A DNA stretch of 64,000 nucleotides from JAJRTE01 sp964418585 (lineage in GTDB: Bacteria; Myxococcota_A; UBA796; JAJRTE01). A model generated the notes under the pieces. That model did not search any database. It worked only from the letters and a program-made list of their open reading frames with translations, and was not told the origin of the DNA. The stretch is taken from positions 62,001-126,000 of the forward strand of contig CAYQMG010000072.1 of NCBI GenBank assembly GCA_964418585.1, written 5' to 3'. Below, in pieces: positions 8,131-15,490 of the stretch. The position numbers and the translations under genes were made by a program. Numbering within the stretch: position 1 is the stretch's first letter; every line of letters starts with the position of its first letter.

Positions 8131-9267
8131 TCAAGTGAGTTGTATGGTGGCCTCGTCAAGGTGTGTCCAACGGATCACGACTTCATCCGGGCTGGTTCCT
8201 GCGAGGGGTTTGAGTGTTGCGCGGTCGGAGAAGAACCCTTCCGGGAGCGGGCGACGGCACCAGGGGTTGTGGCAACAGAGGAGCCTGAGATCGACGCCGC
8301 TTTCCTTCCACAGCTTTTCGGCGAGCAACACGGCCCCGAGGTTTCTACCCTCCTTGCGATTGAACACCGATTCGGCGAACCGTGTGGAGAAATCCCGAAT
8401 CAGCTCCCGCCGTCCCCCCAGGGTACGCCAGTTGAACGACATGCGCGGCTTGCCGTAGAAGAAGTCGTAGATGTAGTTGCTGCTCAGATTCCACTCATCG
8501 TTGTTGAACAGGACGATGACCAGGGGACACCGCGAATCGCCCACCTCCTGGTGCCGCGCCACTTCCCGGGCGATGACCTCCCGGAACCGGTCGAGGACCT
8601 GTTGCGTCTCCAGGGGCATGAGGTAGAAGCCGACAAGCTTGTCGGTGGACTTGCTCACACGCCCGAGCACGGAGAACTCCACGTGGACGCCCCCGTCACG
8701 ATATTCGGCGTAGTGGCCGCCGTGAGGGTCCTCGTCGAGGCGGTGGAACCAGCTCTCCAGGGCTCTCCGAACGATGCCGGGGTCGAAATCCGCGGGGAGC
8801 CAGCGCCTCAAATAGACGGCGAAGCGATACCGGTGCTTGATCCGATTCAATTCGTCGATGAAGTTGAGGTAGGCTCGGCGTGCATAGTGTGGATGCCCTT
8901 CGGGGATGAAGGAGACCACGGTGAGGCAGAACTCGCGGTCACTGTCCGGAGCCCCGATGCGGTAGAACGGCTGGGAAGGGGGCCGTGGGTATTCCAGGAT
9001 CTCGAACCCTTCCCGATGGATGAGCTGATGGATGGCCAGTTCGGCGAATCCCTGGAAGAAGACGTCATTCTTGACCGAGGTGAGCCGATCTCGATAGAGC
9101 GCTGCAGCGCGCCGAGGGACCTGCCGGAACCACTCCTCCATGGCCTCCCGGAACACACGGATCTGGGGCTCGTCATCACGAACCAGGATCGAGACCAGGA
9201 ACGAGCCGTTCACGGCTTCGCCGCGACCCTGGATCTCCGCCAGCAATGAGTCGGAAAACAATGCCAT
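8131..9267 (-). CDS. Conserved-looking cytosolic protein of unknown function
   Basis: I do not recognise the family. The start at ATG 9267 (MALFSDSLLAEIQGRGE) is preferred to the frame's upstream limit because the more N-terminal part is non-protein-like. The 378-aa product has no signal peptide or membrane segment. It is rich in aromatic residues and Arg/Glu, with conserved-looking blocks such as HGGHYAEYRDGGVHVEFSV, LFNNDEWNLSSNYIYDFFYG and, near the C-terminus, LLCCHNPWCRRPLP. The last has three Cys and a His that could bind a metal. It is the first gene of the operon with tdk, alr and fabZ. The compact hydrophilic sequence suggests an enzyme or regulatory protein, but no function can be assigned. 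Confidence 0.65.
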   Translation of the reverse strand: MALFSDSLLAEIQGRGEAVNGSFLVSILVRDDEPQIRVFREAMEEWFRQVPRRAAALYRDRLTSVKNDVFFQGFAELAIHQLIHREGFEILEYPRPPSQPFYRIGAPDSDREFCLTVVSFIPEGHPHYARRAYLNFIDELNRIKHRYRFAVYLRRWLPADFDPGIVRRALESWFHRLDEDPHGGHYAEYRDGGVHVEFSVLGRVSKSTDKLVGFYLMPLETQQVLDRFREVIAREVARHQEVGDSRCPLVIVLFNNDEWNLSSNYIYDFFYGKPRMSFNWRTLGGRRELIRDFSTRFAESVFNRKEGRNLGAVLLAEKLWKESGVDLRLLCCHNPWCRRPLPEGFFSDRATLKPLAGTSPDEVVIRWTHLDEATIQLT

Positions 9268-9309
9268 TGGCGCAGGCAAGCCCAGGTGCCCCAGAAGCGG
9301 GAAACAATG

Positions 9310-9354
9310 CCGGTACCACGTCCTCTGTCGGTATGCGTGGTCCGGTACCACGTC
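9310..9354. repeat. Pair of 13-bp direct repeats in the leader of the tdk operon
   Basis: CCGGTACCACGTC occurs at 9310-9322 and again at 9342-9354, 32 bp apart (three helical turns). Both copies lie between the predicted promoter of the minus-strand operon and its first start codon. They could be a tandem binding site or an RNA-level control site. No known regulator is recognised. Confidence 0.45.
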
Positions 9355-9374
9355 ATTCGTTCAAATGCGACTCG

Positions 9375-9403
9375 ATTATACCGCGCCCCGTAGGCGCTGA
9401 CAA
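9375..9403 (-). promoter_or_regulatory. Sigma-70 promoter for the unknown-tdk-alr-fabZ operon
   Basis: On the minus strand, TTGTCA (9403-9398), a 17-bp spacer and a perfect TATAAT (9380-9375). This is one of the best promoter matches in the window. The predicted start near 9368 gives a leader of about 100 nt containing the 13-bp direct repeats. Confidence 0.6.
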
Positions 9404-9404
9404 G

Positions 9405-9445
9405 TGTCAATGAATTTGACATTCCACTTGCAGGCACGGTATCAG
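9405..9445 (+). promoter_or_regulatory. Palindrome with a plus-strand promoter-like element
   Basis: TGTCAA-TGAAT-TTGACA (9405-9421) is a perfect 6-bp inverted repeat that puts a TTGACA on each strand. On the plus strand, TTGACA (9416-9421), 18 bp and TATCAG (9440-9445) would start transcription almost at ATG 9452 of the membrane-protein gene. The palindrome is also centred just upstream of the minus-strand -35, so it may be an operator for both directions. Confidence 0.35.
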
Positions 9446-9451
9446 TTCGAA

Positions 9452-10933
9452 ATGCGTTCCGGATCTCCTCTCTTGCCTCCACTGTCGCTGGAATTCACCT
9501 TGACTTCGTCCATCGTGGCGGTGGCGGTCCTCTTCGCCTGCTCCAAGCCGGTCAGCACGATCGACCTGAGCATGTTCCTGCAGATGGGCTCCTGGATGTG
9601 GACCCACGGCCGCTTGCTGGAAGTGGAACCGTTCGCGACGGCGGCCCTCGGACAGTCGTACATCAACGGAACATGGCTCTCCCAGCTCGTGTTGCACGGG
9701 GTCTTCCTCCTGGGAGGCTATCCCGCACTCCAGCTCCTCCTGGGCCTGACGGTCCTGCTCACCCTGGCGACGATTTCTCTCCTGTGCAAGCCGTTCGGCC
9801 CTCGAATCACCGTCATCGGCACCTGCGTCGCATTCGCTTTCCTGCTCCAAAACATGGCGATTCGGCCCCAAATGTTCTCCTTCCCCCTGTTTGCAGCCAT
9901 CCTGTGGCTCCTCTTGCGCCATCCCAACCATCCCGCCACCCCCCCCACCCTCGCCGCCCTCATGGCCCTCTGGACCAACCTCCACGGCGCGTTCCCGGTC
10001 GCCATGGCCTTCCCCGCAGCGTTTGCGGCGCAAGCGGGACTCGAACAGCGCCTTCAGCGTCCCTCGACCACCGGGGCGACCTGGCAACGATGGGTCTTGC
10101 TGGGTTCGGTGATGGCTGCGGCAACGTTGGTCAACCCTTACGGCATCACCATCTATCGCTATTTCATCGAAAACAGCTCCCTTCCAGCCACACGGCGCTT
10201 GAGCGAATGGCTCCCGCCTTCGCCGAGCAGCTTTCTCGGGGGCCGTTTCTTCCTTGGTGCAGCGGTCGTGACCGGCCTGTTGGTGTGGAAGCGTCACCGA
10301 CTTCGACTGTGCGACCTCGGCCTCTACCTGGTTTTCACCGTCCCCGCGTTCAGCAGCCAGCGCATGATTGCCTGGTGGGGGCTGGTGATTCCGACAATCC
10401 TGGGCCGCGCTCTTGCGGAAGACCGGAAAACGGTCGTTGGCACGGACCACGGGAAGCCACAACGCTTGCACAGCTGGCTCGGGTGGGGCATGATCGGGTT
10501 CTGGATCGCCATGTTCGCCGCTTCCCTCCCCTCCGTACTGGATGACCGGCAGGACGACCGGGGGGACTATGCAGGCCTCGACGACGACACGCCGGCCCGG
10601 GTGGTGACCTATCTGTCGGAGGGGGATGGCGGACGGATGTTCCATCGTCTGGAATGGGGAGGATACCTGGCCTTTCGACTCTGGCCGGCCTACCAGCCGT
10701 TCATCGACATCCGCATCTGGATCTTCTCCGACGAAGTCTGGCAACAATACCTGTCGGCCAGCCGCGGAGACGACGGCTGGGAGGAATTGATGAGGCGATA
10801 TGCCATCGACACTCTTGTCCTCTGTCTCGAGACGCAGTCCGGGTTGATCGAAGCCGCCAGGCGAGCCTCAGACTGGACGGAAACCTATGCAGACGACCAG
10901 GCAGTCGTCTTCGTACACGACCCTGGTGAATGA
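9452..10933 (+). CDS. Polytopic inner-membrane protein, glycosyltransferase-like topology
   Basis: About 493 aa with roughly ten hydrophobic segments in the first 340 residues, then a soluble C-terminal domain of about 140 residues. Sequence marks are NGTWLSQLVLHGVFLLGG in an early loop, IRPQMFSFPLF, VNPYG, and a C-terminal FHRLEWGGYLAFRLWP followed by FIDIRIWIF. This layout is seen in uncharacterised membrane proteins distantly related to GT-C (PMT/ArnT-like) glycosyltransferases, but I see no catalytic DE/DD pair with certainty. The start is uncertain: GTG 9404 and ATG 9410 are also in frame, none with a clear ribosome-binding site. The EcsC-family gene follows 19 bp downstream, probably co-transcribed. 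Confidence 0.6.
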   Translation: MRSGSPLLPPLSLEFTLTSSIVAVAVLFACSKPVSTIDLSMFLQMGSWMWTHGRLLEVEPFATAALGQSYINGTWLSQLVLHGVFLLGGYPALQLLLGLTVLLTLATISLLCKPFGPRITVIGTCVAFAFLLQNMAIRPQMFSFPLFAAILWLLLRHPNHPATPPTLAALMALWTNLHGAFPVAMAFPAAFAAQAGLEQRLQRPSTTGATWQRWVLLGSVMAAATLVNPYGITIYRYFIENSSLPATRRLSEWLPPSPSSFLGGRFFLGAAVVTGLLVWKRHRLRLCDLGLYLVFTVPAFSSQRMIAWWGLVIPTILGRALAEDRKTVVGTDHGKPQRLHSWLGWGMIGFWIAMFAASLPSVLDDRQDDRGDYAGLDDDTPARVVTYLSEGDGGRMFHRLEWGGYLAFRLWPAYQPFIDIRIWIFSDEVWQQYLSASRGDDGWEELMRRYAIDTLVLCLETQSGLIEAARRASDWTETYADDQAVVFVHDPGE

Positions 10934-10952
10934 GAGGTGGTGCGACGTGGAT

Positions 10953-11675
10953 ATGGACGAATGGGTGAGGCAACTTCAGGCGAACCTGGACGAAGGACTG
11001 CTTGGGCACTTCTACGATACCGTATCGGTACAGCCGGGCGACGTTTTTTCCACGCTCCGTGAGGCAGGTATCAAGGTGTATTCGGTCACTGATGTGCAAG
11101 GAGTTCCGACCGAAGTGCTCGACCCTGTGGTGGACAAACTCATCCGGCGGACCACCTGGCGTGGGACCTTTTACGGGGCCACTTTCGGCCTGGGCGGAAT
11201 GCTGTCGATCCCCCCCGAACTGGGCTACGTACTCGTCACCATGATCCGCCTTGCCCAGCAGGTGTCTCTCTGCTACGGCCAGGAGTACGACACCCAGCGC
11301 GGTCGAATCGAACTGTGGTCTGCACTGGGTCGAAGCATGGGAATCGATCTGGACCTGGAGGGACTCGAGTCGGAACTTTATCGGAAACTTCCGGTGGTGT
11401 TTGGGACAGGGCCGTTCCGGGACCCTCTGATGCTCAAGCTCGCGCAGAAAGTGCTCGTCACGGTGGGCGTCCGCCTCTCGACTCGAGCGGCCCGTTTCAT
11501 CCCGCTTGTGGGCGCCGGGGTGGGAGTGGTTACGACTTACACCTATCTTGCCAATCTGGGGAAACACCTGAAGGAGGAGTATCGGGCCCGGCACCAACTG
11601 CTCCACTTGAAGCTTGATGAGGAAGGATTTTCGGAGGAGATCCCATACACGATGCGCAAAGAGGATAGGGGCTGA
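10953..11675 (+). CDS. EcsC-family protein
   Basis: A 240-aa protein with the EcsC domain pattern: RRTTWRGTFYGATFGLGGMLSIPPELGYVLVTMIRLAQQVSLCYGQEYD, a Gly-rich amphipathic segment followed by a helix and an acidic turn. A second hydrophobic stretch (FIPLVGAGVGVVTTYTYLANLG) near residue 190 is typical of the C-terminal half. EcsC family members accompany ABC exporters or protease systems in Firmicutes but their biochemical role is unknown. In-frame GTG 10947 is an alternative start; GAGGTGG lies 10 nt upstream of the ATG. Probably co-transcribed with the preceding membrane-protein gene. Confidence 0.7.
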   Translation: MDEWVRQLQANLDEGLLGHFYDTVSVQPGDVFSTLREAGIKVYSVTDVQGVPTEVLDPVVDKLIRRTTWRGTFYGATFGLGGMLSIPPELGYVLVTMIRLAQQVSLCYGQEYDTQRGRIELWSALGRSMGIDLDLEGLESELYRKLPVVFGTGPFRDPLMLKLAQKVLVTVGVRLSTRAARFIPLVGAGVGVVTTYTYLANLGKHLKEEYRARHQLLHLKLDEEGFSEEIPYTMRKEDRG

Positions 11676-11988
11676 TGGAGCCCCGACCGGCAGCCTGCTC
11701 ACCGGTTCGGATTCGAGCCGACAGCGGGCCTGGGCTCCGTCGGAACACCAGGAAATCCGGGAAGAGAGGAGACGCGAGGCGCCTGGAAACGGCGTCGAGC
11801 GGGTGGCACGAGCCGTACCAGAGTGAATCGGCGGGCGAGCGGGGTTGACAATGGGGCCGACTTGGACTACCGTACGGTCTTTCAGCGTGTGCGATACCGG
11901 TCTGTCCAAGGCGTCTCCGGCCGCCGGTATCGCTGCTCGACAAGGCAGCGAGCGGGACACGTGAAATCGCGATCGGAGAATCACGCAC
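11676..11988. other. Intergenic region before tolQRAB
   Basis: A non-coding stretch of about 310 bp containing the predicted tolQ promoter at 11845-11873. The first part (11676-11830) is GC-rich with no convincing terminator. I see no RNA gene or repeat. Confidence 0.5.
11845..11873 (+). promoter_or_regulatory. Predicted promoter of tolQRAB
   Basis: Perfect -35 TTGACA (11845-11850), 17-bp spacer, weak -10 TACCGT (11868-11873). It lies about 115 bp before the tolQ ATG and is the only promoter-like element in this gap. Confidence 0.4.
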
Positions 11989-12768
11989 ATGGACGGTAGC
12001 CTTGGTGATGTCTCCGCGGGGCTGGCCACTGCGACGCCGGTGCCCCTGGGGACCGGAAGAGAGCTGAGCACGATCGACATCGTCCTTCAGGCCGAGCCGG
12101 TCTTGCAGTTCACCCTCCTGGTATTGATCGTTTTCTCGATCGTTTCGTGGGGAATCATCTTCTACAAGTTCCGGTATCTCCGCCACGCGGCTCGTGAGAC
12201 GTCGGAGTTTCTCGAGGCGTTTTGGCGGTCGGACAACCTGGACGAAGCGTATCGGTCGGTGAGCAATTACCCTCATGCTCCGGTTGCCCAGGTATTCCGG
12301 GCAGGTTTTGCCGAGCTTCGGCGTCTGCTGGCGGTGGACAGTGACGACCGGTCTCCGAAAAAGGAGCGCAAGGGCGAAGCAACCGCCAACATGGGTCCCT
12401 CGAGCCTGGACAACGTGATCCGGGCCCTGCGCCGGGCGGGGACCGCCCAGGTGACCGTACTCGAGCGGCGGCTGTCGTTCCTGGCCACGTGCGGTTCGAC
12501 CTCGCCGTTCATCGGGTTGTTCGGAACGGTCTGGGGGATCTTGCGCGCATTTCAGCGTATTGGTGCGGCCGGTTCTGCGTCGATCGCGACCGTGGGTCCT
12601 GCGATCTCGGAAGCCTTGATCGCGACGGCGGTGGGCTTGTTTGCGGCGATACCGGCGGTGATCGCCTACAACTACTTCTTGAGTCGTGTTCGAATTCTCA
12701 CGGCGGAGATGGACAACTTCTCGTCCGACTTCCTGAACATCGTGAAGCGACATTTCGTCAAGGATTGA
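11989..12768 (+). CDS. tolQ: TolQ/ExbB-family proton-channel protein
   Basis: TolQ forms, with TolR, the inner-membrane proton channel that energises TolA for outer-membrane constriction at division. The 259-aa protein has the three-TM TolQ/ExbB pattern: TM1 FTLLVLIVFSIVSWGIIF (about 42-60), a cytoplasmic loop, then LATCGSTSPFIGLFGTVWGILRAF with the conserved Gly-rich signature, and TM3 PAISEALIATAVGLFAAIPAVIAYNYF. It is the first gene of tolQRAB and is followed after 60 bp by tolR, whose ORF context makes this TolQ and not a stand-alone ExbB. The cytoplasmic loop carries an unusual basic, low-complexity stretch (SPKKERKGEA). Confidence 0.93.
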   Translation: MDGSLGDVSAGLATATPVPLGTGRELSTIDIVLQAEPVLQFTLLVLIVFSIVSWGIIFYKFRYLRHAARETSEFLEAFWRSDNLDEAYRSVSNYPHAPVAQVFRAGFAELRRLLAVDSDDRSPKKERKGEATANMGPSSLDNVIRALRRAGTAQVTVLERRLSFLATCGSTSPFIGLFGTVWGILRAFQRIGAAGSASIATVGPAISEALIATAVGLFAAIPAVIAYNYFLSRVRILTAEMDNFSSDFLNIVKRHFVKD

Positions 12769-12828
12769 TGGAATGCTCGGTGCTGGGCGGGACGGGTCCC
12801 GTCGTGAAAGGCGAGCGAGGCAGATTGC

Positions 12829-13272
12829 ATGGGAATGGTCACCGGTGACGATGCGTCGAGGGTTTCGAGCGGGGGCCCGATGATGGCGGAAATCAACGTC
12901 ACGCCCCTGGTGGACGTGATGCTGGTGCTCCTGGTCATCTTCATGGTGACCGCGCCGCTGTTGCAGCAGGGGCTGGAGGTGGCGTTGCCGCGAACCACCG
13001 CGCCGGGATTGAAGTCGGCGGGTGAGACGACATTGATCGTGACCATCGACCAGGATCAGCGTGTGTTCATGGCTCGAGAGCCGGTGGACCTGGAGGCGTT
13101 GGGTTCGAAGCTTCAGAAGATCGTGGCCAACAACCCGGACAAGCAGGTCTTTCTGAAGGCGGACCGGGCGGTTCCATACGGGGTTGTGGTTCAGGTCATG
13201 GCGACCATACGGAAAGCTGGGGTGACAAGACTGGGCATGGTGACTCAGCCCGGGGACGAGGCCAAGCCGTGA
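12829..13272 (+). CDS. tolR: TolR/ExbD-family protein
   Basis: A partner of TolQ in the proton-conducting stator. The 147-aa product has the ExbD/TolR N-terminus MMAEINVTPLVDVMLVLLVIFMVTAPLL, with the functionally essential Asp in the single TM (PLVDVMLVLL). A periplasmic domain with LKADRAVPYGVVVQVMATIRKAGVTRLGMVT follows. The ATG at 12829 has GAGGCAG 6 nt upstream. The stop overlaps the GTG start of tolA (GTGA), so translation is coupled. Confidence 0.93.
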   Translation: MGMVTGDDASRVSSGGPMMAEINVTPLVDVMLVLLVIFMVTAPLLQQGLEVALPRTTAPGLKSAGETTLIVTIDQDQRVFMAREPVDLEALGSKLQKIVANNPDKQVFLKADRAVPYGVVVQVMATIRKAGVTRLGMVTQPGDEAKP

Positions 13273-14102
13273 CGATCCAGCCGAGGCACGCCGTCTACGG
13301 GCCTGTCTGGGAGCGACAGTTCCTGAAAATGGTGGGGCTGTCGGCGGCCCTGCACGCGGCCCTGCTGGCGGTGGTATCGTTGGTCAAATGGACCGGGATG
13401 GCGGAGCCGTTGCTTCCGTTCGACGATACCATCGTGGTGAGCCTGGTGTCGACCATGCCTGGGGGGGAGAGTCCGGTCGGAAAGAAGTCGAATACGCCGC
13501 CGCGAAAGGAGACGTATGTAGCGGAACCCGAGCCGCCGGCGCCCGGGGATGAACCGGTCTTTGATCCAGCCACGGAAGCGAAATCCATTGAAGCTGCGAT
13601 GAAACCGGAGCCCACGCCGAAGCCTCGCGGCCTGGACGAGGAGGCCCGGGCGCGTCTCAACCAGGTGCTGGCCAGGCAGCGGCTTCGGGCGCGTGTGGCG
13701 GCGTTGAGCGGGACTCGAGGCGCACGGAACCGGACCGGGAGTTCTCCGGAAGGGACACGGGAGGGCTCGGGGAGTGGGGGAGGTTTTTCCGGCTCGGCAA
13801 GCAGCGTCGACCCGGAATGGGCTCGAGCCTTGAACGAGCGTTTCCGCCAGGTGTGGTATGTACTGCCGACCCTGCAAGCCAGGAACCTGGTGGTGCACGT
13901 GAACGTGGAGGTCGACGCCGATGGCGAGATTCGAACCGTGACCGTCAAGCAATCGTCAGGAGAGAAAGGGTTTGACGAAGCGGCCGTCCGGGCGGTGAAG
14001 AAGGCCGCTCCCCTTCCCCTTCCTACGAAAAAGGACCTTCGGCGGGCCATTCTGTCGGAGGGATTCGTGCTCATGTTCAACCCAAAGGGGCTAAAGCAGT
14101 GA
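13269..14102 (+). CDS. tolA: TolA-like envelope-spanning protein with TonB C-terminal domain
   Basis: TolA links the TolQR motor to the outer membrane. The 277-aa protein has one N-terminal TM (LSAALHAALLAVVSLVKW, about 24-41), a long Pro/Glu/Arg/Gly-rich periplasmic linker in place of the Ala-rich helix of E. coli, and a C-terminal TonB_C/TolA domain: VDPEWARALNERFRQVWY, VHVNVEVDADGEIRTVTVKQSSGEKGFDEAAVRAVKKAAPLP split over about residues 180-255. It is shorter than E. coli TolA. The GTG start overlaps the tolR stop and its own stop overlaps the tolB start, consistent with a tightly coupled operon. Confidence 0.88.
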   Translation: MTIQPRHAVYGPVWERQFLKMVGLSAALHAALLAVVSLVKWTGMAEPLLPFDDTIVVSLVSTMPGGESPVGKKSNTPPRKETYVAEPEPPAPGDEPVFDPATEAKSIEAAMKPEPTPKPRGLDEEARARLNQVLARQRLRARVAALSGTRGARNRTGSSPEGTREGSGSGGGFSGSASSVDPEWARALNERFRQVWYVLPTLQARNLVVHVNVEVDADGEIRTVTVKQSSGEKGFDEAAVRAVKKAAPLPLPTKKDLRRAILSEGFVLMFNPKGLKQ

Positions 14103-15451
14103 TTTCACCACTTCCGGCATTGGTGCGACGACCGACCTTCCTGGTCGCCTGCCTGACCTGCCTGGTGCTGAGCGGGTTCTCCTCCCAGACCGCCCTTGGG
14201 AAGGTCTACGTGGAGATCAACGAGCCGACTCGAGAGCCGTTTCCCCTGGCCATTCCCCTCTTCAAGGACCTGAGCAAGGTGCCCACTGCGCCAGAGTTGG
14301 CCTCTCGGCTCCCGGACCTCCTCGTGTCCGACCTGCGCGTGACCGGCCTTTTCAAGCTCCTGGACCGGGACATGTACATCGAGAACCCGGCAACCGCCGG
14401 CTTGCTCCCAGACCAGATCGACTTCTCCGCCTGGAAGCAGATCGACGCACTCGGCCTCGTGAAAGGCGGCTACGAGGTCAACGGGGGCACGATCACCGTA
14501 CAACTTCGCGTGTTCGACGTGCTCGCTTCCGCCCAGATCGGTGGAAAAATCTACACCGGGTCGCTCAAGGAACTCAGGCGCCTCGCTCACCGGATGGCCA
14601 ATGAGATCGTCTACCAGTTCACGGGCACGCCGGGGTTCTTCGATAGCAAGATCGTGGCCGTCTCCACAGCGTCCGGGCACAAGGAAATCGTGGTCATGGA
14701 CGTGAACGGCGCCGGCCTCACCCCCTTGACCCAAAACGGATCCATCAACATCCTCCCGGCCTGGTCCAGAAACGGAACCAAGATCGCCTACACTTCCTTC
14801 AAGCACGGCAACCCGGATCTGTATGTGGCCGATCTGGTCCAGGGAATCACCCGGCGAGTGGCTGCGTTCGAGGGGATCAACAGTGGGGCCGCCTGGTCTC
14901 CCGTCGAGGACATCATCGCCCTCACCCTCTCCAAGGACGGGGCCCCCGACCTCTACCTGATCAACGAACGCGGCAAGGAACTCAGGCGACTGACCCACTC
15001 CTACGGCGTCGACTCTTCTCCCGCCTGGTCCCCGGATGGAACCAAGATCGCATTCGTCTCCGGCCGAGCAGGGGGCGCCCACATCTATGTCATGAACGCG
15101 GATGGCTCCGACATTCGGCGCCTCACCTACACCGGCACCCAAAACGTGTCACCCGAGTGGTCCCCGGACGGAACCAAGATCGCCTATGCCACCCGCGACC
15201 TGGGTGCTTTCGACATCATCGTGATGAATGCCGACGGTTCCAACGCTGTCCGTGTCACCCAGGACCAGGGCGACAATGAGGACCCCGCATTCTCACCAGA
15301 CGGAAACTTCCTCGTTTTCTCGTCCACTCGAGACCACCCCAAGCGCGCACAACTCTACATTTCCAGCCTGGACGGCCGCTCCCAGGTCCGAATCACGAAC
15401 GGACGGGCATCCTACACAAACCCGGACTGGTCCCCAAGGGTGAACTGGTAG
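14099..15451 (+). CDS. tolB: Tol-Pal system periplasmic beta-propeller protein TolB
   Basis: TolB binds Pal and outer-membrane partners in the periplasm. The 450-aa protein has a signal peptide (TFLVACLTCLVLSGFSSQTALG), the N-terminal D1 domain (YVEINEPTREPFPLAIPLFKD...), and a six-bladed propeller made of repeated WSPDGTKIAFVS-type blades between about residues 185 and 450. The GTG start overlaps the tolA stop by 4 bp. No pal or cpoB follows: the next gene is on the opposite strand, so Pal must be encoded elsewhere. Confidence 0.93.
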   Translation: MISPLPALVRRPTFLVACLTCLVLSGFSSQTALGKVYVEINEPTREPFPLAIPLFKDLSKVPTAPELASRLPDLLVSDLRVTGLFKLLDRDMYIENPATAGLLPDQIDFSAWKQIDALGLVKGGYEVNGGTITVQLRVFDVLASAQIGGKIYTGSLKELRRLAHRMANEIVYQFTGTPGFFDSKIVAVSTASGHKEIVVMDVNGAGLTPLTQNGSINILPAWSRNGTKIAYTSFKHGNPDLYVADLVQGITRRVAAFEGINSGAAWSPVEDIIALTLSKDGAPDLYLINERGKELRRLTHSYGVDSSPAWSPDGTKIAFVSGRAGGAHIYVMNADGSDIRRLTYTGTQNVSPEWSPDGTKIAYATRDLGAFDIIVMNADGSNAVRVTQDQGDNEDPAFSPDGNFLVFSSTRDHPKRAQLYISSLDGRSQVRITNGRASYTNPDWSPRVNW

Positions 15452-15490
15452 GCCGTCCGCCGCTGCCCGGCTTCCCTTTTCCCCTCCCCA

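Noticed and set aside
6331..9249. A 972-codon open frame on the plus strand antisense to fabZ, alr, tdk and the unknown gene
   Set aside because: The minus-strand genes have clear family motifs and coupled starts; this frame is low-complexity His/Gly/Val-rich and is simply the complement of GC-rich coding DNA.
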